The notes beneath the pieces were generated by a model. That model saw only the letters and a program-made list of their open reading frames with translations, had not been told where the DNA came from and searched no databases. The translations under genes and the position numbers were made by a program. Below, piece after piece: positions 46,790 through 56,702 of a stretch of DNA of 64,000 bases; within the stretch, counting starts at the first letter, position 1; each line of letters opens with the position of its first letter. This stretch comes from Cryptomeria japonica. Taxonomy: Eukaryota; Streptophyta; Pinopsida; Cupressales; Cupressaceae. The stretch lies in contig NC_081408.1 in the NCBI RefSeq assembly GCF_030272615.1, positions 614,147,977 through 614,211,976 of the forward strand, given 5' to 3'.

Positions 46790-46978
46790 CGGCTCTCCTG
46801 CCTCTGCTGGCCTCTGAAATCGTCGAATGCGGTCGAATCTGTGTACGAAGGCCATCGCTACTGACTGCTGCTGCTCTTTTTCTTGCTCTGCACTGTGATC
46901 TCGTGAAGGTGTAGATGACAATGAGGATGTCTTTTGCCCATGGTCTATCTTATAGCCTACCCTAGCCCTCGCCTTCAT
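46790..46978 (-). pseudogene. Antisense PMD gene, exon 1
   Basis: 63 codons from the ATG at 46976-46978 (MKARARVGYK) to AEAGEP, then a consensus GTAAGT donor. It has no known domain; it is basic and Ser/Gln-rich. It begins only about 220 bp from the 3' LTR, so its promoter would lie in 46979-47201 or in the LTR itself. I see no clear TATA box. The ATG is the first in this frame. Confidence 0.68.
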
Positions 46979-47052
46979 TTCCCGAGTCAGTCTTCTTCAT
47001 CCCGTGACTCTGTCACTTTATCCGATCTATCCATTCTAGCCTTTCTTTCTTA

Positions 47053-47102
47053 TCGAGAGATTGTCTGCAATCTTTTTCAGACATTTTCATCCAATCTCTC
47101 GA
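47053..47102. other. Perfect 11-bp inverted repeat
   Basis: Arms tcgagagattg (47053-47063) and caatctctcga (47092-47102) could form a stem with a 28-base loop, about 85 bp before the polypurine tract. Confidence 0.8.
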
Positions 47103-47187
47103 GGGGGCATATCATTCCCATCTTGGGGCAACTCTGTATCAGTTCATCTTATCTTCTTTGAAACAACGCGACAAGCCGCATTGTCTC

Positions 47188-47201
47188 AAAGAGGGGCAAA
47201 A
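47188..47201 (+). other. Polypurine tract of the gypsy element
   Basis: aaagaggggcaaaa directly before the 3' LTR start (tgtagacaccc). Confidence 0.82.
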
Positions 47202-48005
47202 TGTAGACACCCAAAATTGTCCAATCTAATTAAATAAATATTTTATTTATTTAATTATATCTAAGCCTAATTCTTCTATTAATTAAATAAATCTTTATTT
47301 ATTTAATTCATTCATTTATCCTCTTCTAGCCTTATTTCTCATTTAAATAAATACATTTATTTATTTAAATTATCCCTTTCCTAAATTAAATAAATATTTT
47401 ATTTATTTAATTATCCTACTTCTTCTATTAATTAAATAAATATTTATTTATTTAATCAATTCATTAGCTTTTTCTACACATGACACATGTCATTCATCTC
47501 TTAATTCATACACTACCTACCCCTCTCATTATTTTATTATTTCTTTTACCTACCCTCTAATCTTAGCCGACCTCTCTTTTTACACCTCTCAATCTTATCC
47601 CTCCATTTCATATTGTGTCTTCTATTTAAGAAGATGCCTCCTTCATTATCAAACCCTAATCATTCTATGCATTCTAATCAATCATCCTAATGACCTAATC
47701 TTGAAGACTTGGCTACACTACGATCCTACTTGCAACCACATTTCGTTCTTTGTTGAGCTCTTGTGCATATAAAAATCTGAGAGCAAATATATCAAGCAAG
47801 ATCAATGGAGATAGGAAGAATGGAGATCAAAACCCTATTGGGCGTGTGATGGTATAATCTTTGTGATTTCATTTGATTTGCATTGTCTTAGGTAATCTTC
47901 ATATGTTATGGTGGATCTTTGTTGATTGTTAGGCTAGGGTTTGGTGGTTGAATTCATTTAGCCTTTCAATATTGTTATTATTGTTATCCATTTTCACCAT
48001 ACACA
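47202..48005 (+). repeat. 3' LTR of the gypsy element
   Basis: 804 bp; matches the 5' LTR except for about three substitutions and one extra inverted-repeat module (47227-47257). Confidence 0.93.
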
Positions 48006-48010
48006 GTCAT

Positions 48011-49690
48011 TTTTCATGGTCATGCTTTAGGTTTTGGGATTTAGACCTTGTTTCATTCATTTAGGTACCATGATTTTTGTATATGCCTTAATTTTCATTA
48101 ATATTAATGGCCAATGATCCAATTCTTTTTTAGGTTTGAATGCCAAGGTTGTCCCTTGGCTTTAGCTCTCTATGTAATTTCCTTTGAAGGCTTTGGTTGC
48201 CTTCTGGCTCATTTTGTGTCTTGAGGTTTTTCTAAAGGAATATCTCTATGTAATTCCATAGATTAGCTTCTTATTGGCCACTTTGTTGGTGATTATTTTC
48301 TCAATCTTTGAAGAGGAGAAAAATATTAAGCATGCCCTCAAGTGCCTAAATATTTTTGCAAATTGTCTAGATCTTCTATGTAGTAGCATTAGAAATGGTC
48401 ATATAAATAATCCTTCTTGGCTCAACTCCTATGGTTGAAAATGGATTATTTGTAAGCATCCTTTTTGCCTTCTAAGATTCCTAGGCATGCCAAGTTTTTT
48501 TCACCAAAATGGAAAAGAAGTTAGCTTACTAGATCACCAAACCCCTCTTCCCAACCAAATTGTTGTAGGATTGTGTCAATATTCTTGTAGCCATTGATGT
48601 TTGTTATTATCGATGATGGGGTCCTTCTAAGGCCTCTTACATGAAGCTAGATGAGCTTCTTTTAATTTTTTATAAAATTCTTTAGAGAATCACAAAGGGT
48701 TTCATAGGTGGCCTAACAATTCTGCTACCTCCCTCAATAATTTAGATGTTTGCAAATTTTATCCATCCAACATCAAGATTTGGATCATTGCACAAATTGG
48801 ACCATCCATGCCCTTCAAGATGATAAAGGTTGAAATTTTTTCATGCATTATTGCTCACTTTTTGTCATTCTATAGATGACCTACTTAGAATGAGATTAGG
48901 TTTCAAACCATTCTCACCATGAAACATTTAGTGTAAATCCAATGAAATTTTATGATAAAATGTATTTGGAGAACTTGAGAAGCCATGAAGACTTGGATTC
49001 TCTAGAATGGTTTTGGATTCCTTAATAGACTTTCCATTAAAATCAATAGAATATTTATTGGTCCTCCACTTTTCCTGATCACAATCACCCCTTGATATGG
49101 TTACCTTAGGTTTGTGCATTACAAATTCATAAAATAGGTGTTAGAACTCTACAGGTCCTTTTCTTGAAAACTACCATGAGTGTTGTGTCATGGAATGAAG
49201 CTAAGAATAAGTTCATCTTTCTAATTAAGATCATGAAAAGTTTGATAATGAGAAAATTCCAACTAATGTGATTCATAATATTGATGTCAATTCTTGAATT
49301 TTTTGTTGAAAATATTAGAAGTGGAGTTTAGACATCACTATTTAGATTTACAAATCATGAAAGGATATCTTTGGCTCTCTCCCCACTTTTTCGTGGTTAC
49401 CACTTTTAATCAATGGTTACATTTGTAGTCACGAGTCTTTTTATTTAACAACGCAAATTTTGAACCATTTATTCAACCATTAGCAAGGCGATGGGAGTAT
49501 TTTGTGATTCTTGTAAATGAACATGTTACCTTGTGTAATTATTTTCATTCTATTTAAGATAATAAGTTATATTTTTCAATCTAGTTTCTATTTTTTATTT
49601 AGTTTATTTTTAGTAAGTAGAGTTGATGATAGATAGACTATTCAGTACAATGGTGTTGGTTTAGTTTCAATTTTAGAGGATATGCTTGGT
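48011..49690. other. Sequence without a recognised gene
   Basis: This is the right flank of the DNA split by the gypsy element. The first bases continue the decayed copia gag flank (FNGHF on the plus strand); beyond that no coding family or repeat was recognised. Confidence 0.4.
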
Positions 49691-49705
49691 AGTACATAGT
49701 TTAAA

Positions 49706-49969
49706 TTGCAGATTTTTGTAGATTCAAATGACAAGCTTTATGCTCGATGGGATCAATTTATGCGCCAAACTGTTGTTGTTGTTGTGGACATCTTCTGTAA
49801 GTGGAAATCTCAGGGCATAGTGTGTAAAATTAATGAAGTCCGATTAGAAGCGCAAGTATCTATGCTATCCCATCTCAGCCCTAGCGAATTTCTCTTTATC
49901 ATTTGCACCAATCTCAAAAAAGACACTAAAATTCATACAAATGAAGAATATTTTGAACTATTTGCGTAG
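49706..49969 (+). CDS. Unrecognised 87-codon ORF
   Basis: An open frame in non-repetitive-looking sequence, preceded by a splice-acceptor-like 'aaattgcag'. It contains a V/D-rich stretch (RQTVVVVVDIF) and no motif I can place. The codon pattern is not obviously biased. It might be an exon or relic of an unknown gene, or chance. Confidence 0.2.
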   Translation: MQIFVDSNDKLYARWDQFMRQTVVVVVDIFCKWKSQGIVCKINEVRLEAQVSMLSHLSPSEFLFIICTNLKKDTKIHTNEEYFELFA

Positions 49970-50339
49970 AAGTAGTTTCGAAATATTCTGGTTACAGAGA
50001 AACATTCATATCTATTATTGAGTGTTATTGTGAGCATAGAAAATTCCATACATCTTCACGAATCCATGCATATAGAAAAATCCATTCATCTTCAAAGCCA
50101 AAAGGTGAGCAAATTTTATCTGTGAATGAGACGTATGCACAAATCTAATCGTGTTATCAATAAAAAAAATATTTAATTTTTTTTAGTTAATCAAACAAGG
50201 TTTTAAAAGGATCTAGAATCTTTTACAAAGTATGTAACAATCAAATCAAAACCAAATTTGAAATCATAGAGAAAGGCAGAAAACCAAAAAATAGCAAAGC
50301 TGGAATGGATTGGGATACATCCAAGTTGCATGTGAACTT

Positions 50340-50668
50340 TCAGAACAGCAATGATCATTATGAGATAAAGGGCAAGGAGGGGCTGTCTTAACCTGACTAA
50401 CGGTCATAGGAACACTCTCGGAAGCTGACAAACTATTATCCAAAACAACAATCTAAGCTTGGGGAAAATTATCTTGTTTGGAGGTCAACGTTAAATTAAA
50501 TTTTGGATAGTTTTGATTATATTAGGGACAATGACAATGAAATAATAAGAGGATTTCGTGACTAGGTCAATTTGATTCCTTTTTGGTCATGAGGTAGTTT
50601 AAAGAAGGTCCATCTAATTCGGGACTTGCTTTTTCAAAGAGAAATCTTCTCAAGAATTTGTATGATCA
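50340..50668 (+). repeat. Direct duplication, copy 1
   Basis: About 330 bp ('agcaatgatcattatgagat' to 'ctcaagaatttgta') repeated with perhaps 10-15% divergence at 51122-51450. It ends where the gypsy-related fragment begins. Confidence 0.85.
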
Positions 50669-50669
50669 T

Positions 50670-50965
50670 CGAGGACTTATTAGTCTAGTGTAAATGAGGG
50701 CATTCCTTGTATGTAAGTGCCTATTTTCTTGGCAAATGGTATGTGGGATATCTTGGACTTATTCATATTTCGATAGTCGCATCATGCTTGCCATAATAAG
50801 ATCAATGATGATATAGAACTTAGGTACACACAAGAACTCATCACCCTCATATCTTCCATCTATCCATCTTCACTCCCTTCTTCTATGACTAATCGATCAT
50901 TTTTTACCCACTAGTAGTCACACATCAATTGACTGAGTATGTTGACACAACCAAAAATATTAGGG
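50670..50965 (+). mobile_element. Diverged fragment related to the gypsy element's 3' spacer
   Basis: Shares order and text with 43290-43565, for example 'agtctagtgt', 'gggcattccttg', 'cttgccataata', 'atcaatgatgat' and 'gactgagtat'. So it is a relic of the same or a related family, lying between the two copies of a duplication. Confidence 0.75.
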
Positions 50966-51121
50966 GCATTTCCTACATTTAGGATCCATCCTACATTTTA
51001 ATTGTCTCTAATATAATTAAAACTATCCAAAATTTTAATTTTAATGTTAACCTCCAAAAAAGGTAAATTTCCCCAAGCTTATATGGTTGTTTTAGATAAT
51101 AGTTTTTTGGCTTCCCAGAGT

Positions 51122-51450
51122 GAAAGAACTTTCAAAACAACAATGAACATCATGAGATAAAGAGCAAGGAGGGGTTATCTTAACCTGAATAATGGTCATA
51201 GGAGCACTCTGGGAAGCTAACAAACTATTAAATCCAAAACAACCATCTAAGCTTGGGGACAATTACCTTGTTTGGAGGTCAACATTAAAATTAAACATTG
51301 GATAGTTTTCATTAAATTGGAGACAATGAAAATGTATTAATAAGAATATTTTATGATTAGATCAATTTGTTTCCTTTTGGTCACAAGGTAGCTCAGTGAT
51401 CATCCACATAATTTGAGATTTGTTTCTTCAAAGAGAGATCATCTCAAGAA
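51122..51450 (+). repeat. Direct duplication, copy 2
   Basis: Matches 50340-50668 and then runs into the LINE-like block. Confidence 0.85.
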
Positions 51451-52312
51451 TTTGTATTTATCTTATGTAATCAGGAAGTTTTATGATGTAAGCCTTAAGG
51501 GGGGCTCCTTGGCACTAGGTGAAATTTTCTTTTTGATGGTACTTTGGTCATACTTCCTTTACTCACATTTTAGTGAAATTGATCTTCAAAAATATATATC
51601 TGGAAAGGTCATTCTATAGATTAATGATAGATCATGGTGTCAAGTGATGGAATATGAGGGGATCCCTTTTTGTTGCAAGAATTATTTTGTAACTCTACAT
51701 TTGGTTTCTGATTTCTCTCGTAGTACTCATAGGTAGTCTTCCTCAACCTAGTGGAGGAATCCCCTTTTGAATCACCTTACTATTTTTCTCGATGATGTTG
51801 TTGTGGATTATTTAGTTGTTATTTTTTAGGATACAGAACAACCCATTCCTGATTCTTCTTCTCCTAGCTTGGTTTATGTGTTTATTGATTCTACGCAAAT
51901 TATTTCTTTGCTTCTTACTTCCCAGCCACTCTTGGGCCAAGCTCCTAATTTTCCTTATGTTTTAATTATTTTTTCTCCTCTTCTTCCTACTACACATGTA
52001 CTTATGGTAAGTCTTCTAAGGAATCTTTCTTTCCTCCTTCCCTTTCGTTTTAAATTTGGACAATGTCCCATCTTGGACAATTGTACAAAGAAGGAAGAAA
52101 GGTCCTCCTATGTTTGCTTGTCCTTCTCCCTACAAGCCTTTTTTTGTGAAGGACTATAATTCTAGTTGTGGTTAATCTTTTATGCTTTTCCTTAGTAATT
52201 GTTGACCTATTTTTGTCCTAGTCTTTCTTAATTGATATTTTTGAGCTCTTTGTAAAAGGTTATAGGTCCTTTCAAAACCCCGATTACTTTAATAAAAAAT
52301 TAATACTTTCAT
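51450..52312 (+). pseudogene. LINE ORF1 remnant and LINE 3' end
   Basis: The plus strand reads SWCQVMEYEGIPFCCKNYFVTLHLVSDF at about 51634-51716. I interpret this as the plant LINE ORF1 block (DUF4283-type with a CCHC knuckle, usually yEglPf.C..C...GH....C) with decayed cysteines. Ser/Pro-rich text follows. The block ends '...gtcctttcaaaaccccgattactttaataaaaaatt' at about 52262-52302, a typical plant LINE tail and like the end of the block at 13600. ORF2 (endonuclease, RT) is absent, so the element is internally deleted or truncated. The left boundary is uncertain. Confidence 0.6.
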
Positions 52313-52489
52313 TTTATAAGGTATGTCTTTTGATACACCACTCTTTAAACTCTATCAAAATTATGGAGTTGTACTCATCCCCATAGGGTGATCAAATCCC
52401 TAGGCAAACCCCCTAGAAGAATGATTTAAATTATTTTGGGCACTCAAGATTGCATGGAGCATAAGCGAAGAGCATAAATAGTTTGGTGA

Positions 52490-53503
52490 TGAAGAGGTAA
52501 GGTTGAGGGATTCAAACTAATTCAAACTAATCAAACATTCAAACTTAGAACCCTAATTTGATGGGTTTCTCTTGCAATCTCACCATTTCTCCCAGTAGGA
52601 CAACAAACTGATTAAAATGGGTGTATCTTTTCATGTAGATGAGGTCTCTAAAATCTAAGAGCATATATGAGTACCCATTTATACATTACTTAACATATCT
52701 CAAATTTAGGTATGGTTGTTTTGGAACATAACCCTCAAAAATGGATTGGTAATGTTTCTCCAAAGGCCTAAACACAAAACTTTCACTGTGACATGCAACG
52801 AACTGTCATTCATAACTTTCAAACAACACAAAAATGAGGTCAATCTCTTAGGTCAGATTGTAGATAACATATTTACAAAATTTTCCCCAAATTTACATAA
52901 AGATCTAACGGTGGAAACAAAAGTTATGATGTTTTTTTCTAAAATTGGGAACCCTAGGTAGGGTTTAGACCTGCACTCACCAAAATTGCAATATATTACA
53001 CAAAACTTAATCAAATCATATGAAACCAAATTTTTAATAAAGTATATTTAAATTCCTTTCACATACAATCAATTATAAGTGAATTTCTTGTCCGTATAGG
53101 GCCATACAATGGCTTGGAGCAAAGCAAAACATTGGAGAATGCAACAAACTCAATGTATTTTATTCAAAAACTTCTCAAAACTTTACATTCCACTTCTACC
53201 TTTCTCCTCACAACCTTACATGAGTTGTTTTAAAATATTTTAACTTATTCCCAACCATTGGTAACTATCCAACCAACTTCCACATGACTTTTTAAATGAT
53301 GATCTTTCATATTCCCAATTTTTGTATTCTTGCAACTTGACAATTTTTTACAATAATTGACAATATTCAACAAAACTACTTCCTAGCAACCTAAACTAGC
53401 TTTAAAACATTTAACATGGCCCATAAAGACCTTATGATATGACTCAAGCAAATATTTACAAAGTGGCCTCATGGAGGAATAAAGTCCATCAGGTGCTCTT
53501 GCA
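52490..53503 (-). repeat. 3' LTR of the older element
   Basis: About 1014 bp, aligned along its length with 54593-55603. It is preceded in element orientation by a purine-rich ggttgggagtatgg. Confidence 0.85.
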
Positions 53504-54131
53504 CCATACTCCCAACCAAAAAGAAATTCAAAGCCCTCTTGAATTGAGGGTAACAACAGGTATCCACCTTTGAATTCTCCTCATTGATGACTTCTATGGC
53601 CTTCCCCTTGTCTTCTTTGAAACAACTCGAAATGGTCTGCATCTTCACCTTAGGTTTCAGCTTGTCCATGCCAACTTGCTCCCTCTTTGTTTGGTCACCT
53701 TGTTGCTAATCTTATTTGCCCAGATGGATCACATCCTCTGCCTCAGCACCTTTCTCCTCTTCAACAACCATTTCCTCTTCCTTGTTAATGTCAATGTGAA
53801 AAATATGACATAGAACTTCTGGCTTGAAAGTAGGCCACACAACTTCACCAATTTGTTTGATCAATTCAAAAACATAATATGTTGCACCCTTGTCTTCCAT
53901 CTCCTTGAAATTTTTGTTCTCCTATTTTGAATACCATGCATGAGAACTCATACCTTGCCTTGTACTATCATCTACTAACACCTCAACATGTCCTTGCAAA
54001 AAAAAATTAACTTCTAATGATAATAGATCAGCTCTAACTGTTGAAATAATAGTCATAAGTTTACTCACCACTTTACCATTTGCTTCTTCCTCTTTGCTTG
54101 GCTCTTGCTCTTCAATCAGGGACTTCTTCAT
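53504..54131 (-). pseudogene. Unrecognised ORF inside the older LTR element
   Basis: Three minus-strand blocks (53922-54131, 53712-53900 and 53504-53669) share one frame separated by stops. The product would start MKKSLIEEQEP. It contains a possible structured stretch (ATYYVFELIKQIGEVVWP) and ends in a Glu/Lys-rich region. It is not Gag, protease, integrase or RT as far as I can tell. It may be a captured host gene piece or a diverged element gene. Confidence 0.4.
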
Positions 54132-54574
54132 GTCTAATTTTGTTGCCCTTGTCTTCTCCTTTGAACTATCTTCTTAATAGGCCATAATACCTTCTTTTTT
54201 ATTGGCAAATACCAACTTTGTTGCTCCATCTCAAGTCTTATTTCCATTTCGTATGTATCTTTTCTTAATTGTTCCATGGCTTGATTAGACTCTCTGATCT
54301 CTTGCTCAATCTACATTTGATTTTCCTTCTCTTTTTCCTTAGATTTCTCTCTTTTATTTCTTCTCTAGCGAACCCTCAACCTGCAAATACCTCTTTAAAA
54401 AGTCCATCTCTCTTCAAGAAAGTCTCTTTCACCTTGCTTCTCTTTGTCTTTGTGACACCTCACCTAGGTTTCCTCTCTTCTTCACCACCTAGTCTCTTGG
54501 CATCCAAGTTCTCTCTTCAACCTGCAAAAGATAAACACAAAAATCCAAACCTTCTTCACTTGCCTGGATCTTTA

Positions 54575-54587
54575 GGCTCCAATACCA
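54575..54587 (-). other. Primer-binding site variant
   Basis: The minus strand reads TGGTATTGGAGCC, two mismatches from TGGTATCAGAGCC, five bases after the 5' LTR end. Confidence 0.7.
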
Positions 54588-54592
54588 ATTGA

Positions 54593-55603
54593 TGCAGAGG
54601 TAAGGTGGAGGGATTCAAACTAACTCAAACCAGCCAAACTTTCAAACTTAGAACCCTAATTTGATGGGCTTCTCTTGCAATCTCACCATTCTCCTAGTAG
54701 GACAACAAACTGACTAAAATAGGCATAACTTTTCATGCAAATGAGGTCTCCAAAATATAAGCATATATTTGAGTACCTATTTCAGCCTTACTTAACCTAT
54801 CTCAAATTTAGGTATGGTTGTTTTGGAACATGACCCTAAAAAATGGACTAGTAATGCTGCTCCAAAGGCCTAAATACAAAACTTTCATTGTGAAATATAA
54901 CGAACTGTCATTCATAACTTTCACACAACACAAAATGAGGTCAATCTCTTCAGAAAGATTGTAGATAACATAGTTACAAAATTTTCCCCAAAGTTACATA
55001 AATATCTAATAGTAGAAACAAAATTCGTGACGTTTTTTCTAAAAGTGGGAAGCCTAGGTAGGGTTTAGACCTGCACTCACCAAAATTGCAATATCTTGCA
55101 CAAAACTTAATAAAATCTCATGAAACCAACTTTGTAAGAAAGTAGATTTAAATTAATTTTACATACAATCAATTAGAAGTGGATTCATTGTCCGTACAGG
55201 GTCATACAATGGCCTTGAGCAGAGCAGAACGTTGGAGAATGCAAGAAACTCAATGTATTTTATTCAATAACTTCTCAAAAATTTATATTCCACTTCTACC
55301 CTTCTCCTCACAACCTTACATGAGGTGTTTGAACATATTTAAACTCATTCCCAACTATTGGTAACTATCCAACCAACTTCCACATGACTTTTCAAATGAT
55401 GACCTTTCATATTCCCAATTTTTGTATTCTTGCGACTTGACAATTTTTTACAATAATTGACAATATTCAACAAAACTACTTCCTAGCAACCTAAACCAAC
55501 TTTAAAATATTTAACATGGCCCATAAAGACCTTATGACATGACTCAAGAAAATATTTACAAAGTGGCCTCATGGAGGCATAAAGTCCATCAGGTGCTCCT
55601 ACA
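54593..55603 (-). repeat. 5' LTR of the older element
   Basis: About 1011 bp, starting TGTAGGAGC at 55603 and ending TCTGCA at 54593. Confidence 0.85.
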
Positions 55604-55608
55604 CCAGT

Positions 55609-56702
55609 TGGGTTCCTTGGGATTAAACAAGTAAAACTGACCAAAACCATTTTTTGATCTACATGGTCAAGGTTAGTGCAAGAAGCTGAGTCCATTTTTG
55701 GCCAAAAAGTGGAAGCGTTTGCCCTGATTTTCATATTTTGTCTCATTTAAGCTTAAATTTTGAAACACTTAGAGATTGAATCTTGGAAAAAGTCAGTATA
55801 TAAAAGATATCCCTCTGAGTGTACTTTCCAAATATGTAATTTATTTTAATACCCACATAATAAAAAATAACTTTTTGAATGGAGTTCTAAAAACTATGTT
55901 TTAAAAATGCTCGTTTCGGGACCATACCATGCATATGTACGACCCATACTTTTTGACACAATTAAAATTATTTTCTCAAACCGTTTTGGGAAATGGTTTG
56001 TAACACACTGAAGATTGATGAGCATATTTTTCTGTATTTTTTTTTCTAATATTTTTTTGTTAATTAATTTTTTAATGACCGTAATTATCTTTTTAAAAAT
56101 TTGACATGTACGACCCACATAATTTGATGTAGAATTTTGTGTAGATTGATGACATATAATTTTTTTTTCAAAATTCATTAAAATAAAAAAGTTATTAAAT
56201 TAACAAAATTAGTTAATATTTCAAGTTTCTGGACCCGATTTAGTATAAAATAAATGAAAAATAGTTAAAATAATCAATATTTAAATAAATTTACATATTT
56301 AGAATCTAGACAGTATAAACTAAAATGGGTTTTAATTTTGTATAAAAATTCTCTAATTAGAGGCACGTAAACTATTTCAGAAGTTCATATTTGTGCTTTC
56401 ATTCATGGAGATTTGAATTTGCAGGTCCATGTCTCAGGTGTGGTCATTCCAGGCCTATATCGGGCCTAATCCCGAGCCAAGTGGTGGGTTGTGGAATCAA
56501 CTTCCACATTTTTGACCGTTGGATTTACTAATGAGCCCCCGTTTAGGCCTGTTCCTAAATAATCGTTACTGTAAAAAAAAAGACAGATTGCATCAATTTA
56601 CCACACTATCATTGAAATCCATACTGACAACTATTTTTTACATCATTTGACAGTACTTTTTAATATTTTTTACACAAATTTTTTGAAGGGGAGTTTGTAA
56701 AG
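55609..56702. other. AT-rich stretch upstream of the transposase-like gene
   Basis: Two copies of 'tgtacgaccca' about 165 bp apart (about 55937 and 56106) are the only pattern noted. I looked for inverted terminal repeats flanking 56703-59703 and did not see any. Confidence 0.4.

Larger units (their letters stand above)
35219..48005 (+). mobile_element. Young, pol-gutted Ty3/gypsy-type element with an antisense PMD gene
   Basis: 12.8 kb bounded by 774- and 804-bp LTRs. Flanking 5-mers gtcac (35214-35218) and gtcat (48006-48010) differ by one base. A primer-binding-like sequence and purine tract are in place. The LTRs differ by only a few substitutions plus one 30-bp length difference, so insertion was recent. 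Sense coding is Gag, protease and the very end of integrase; RT, RNase H and the integrase core are absent. A spliced antisense gene occupies the 3' third. Long GCGTCTGTG-type arrays lie at both ends of the internal region. It is non-autonomous. Confidence 0.92.
52490..55603 (-). mobile_element. Older non-autonomous LTR element
   Basis: Two long direct repeats of about 1.01 kb enclose 1.09 kb. Next to the right LTR the minus strand reads TGGTATTGGAGCC, a variant of the copia primer-binding site, which sets the orientation. The LTRs start TG, end CA and differ at many positions, so the element is much older than those at 29285 and 35219. Flanks (ggtga and ccagt) do not match, so the target duplication is lost or boundaries are slightly off. 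No retroviral-type enzyme is encoded. Confidence 0.82.

Noticed and set aside
52490-55603. Segmental duplication rather than an LTR element
   Set aside because: The TG/CA ends, the purine-rich tract and the primer-binding-site variant at the correct LTR edge favour a retroelement.
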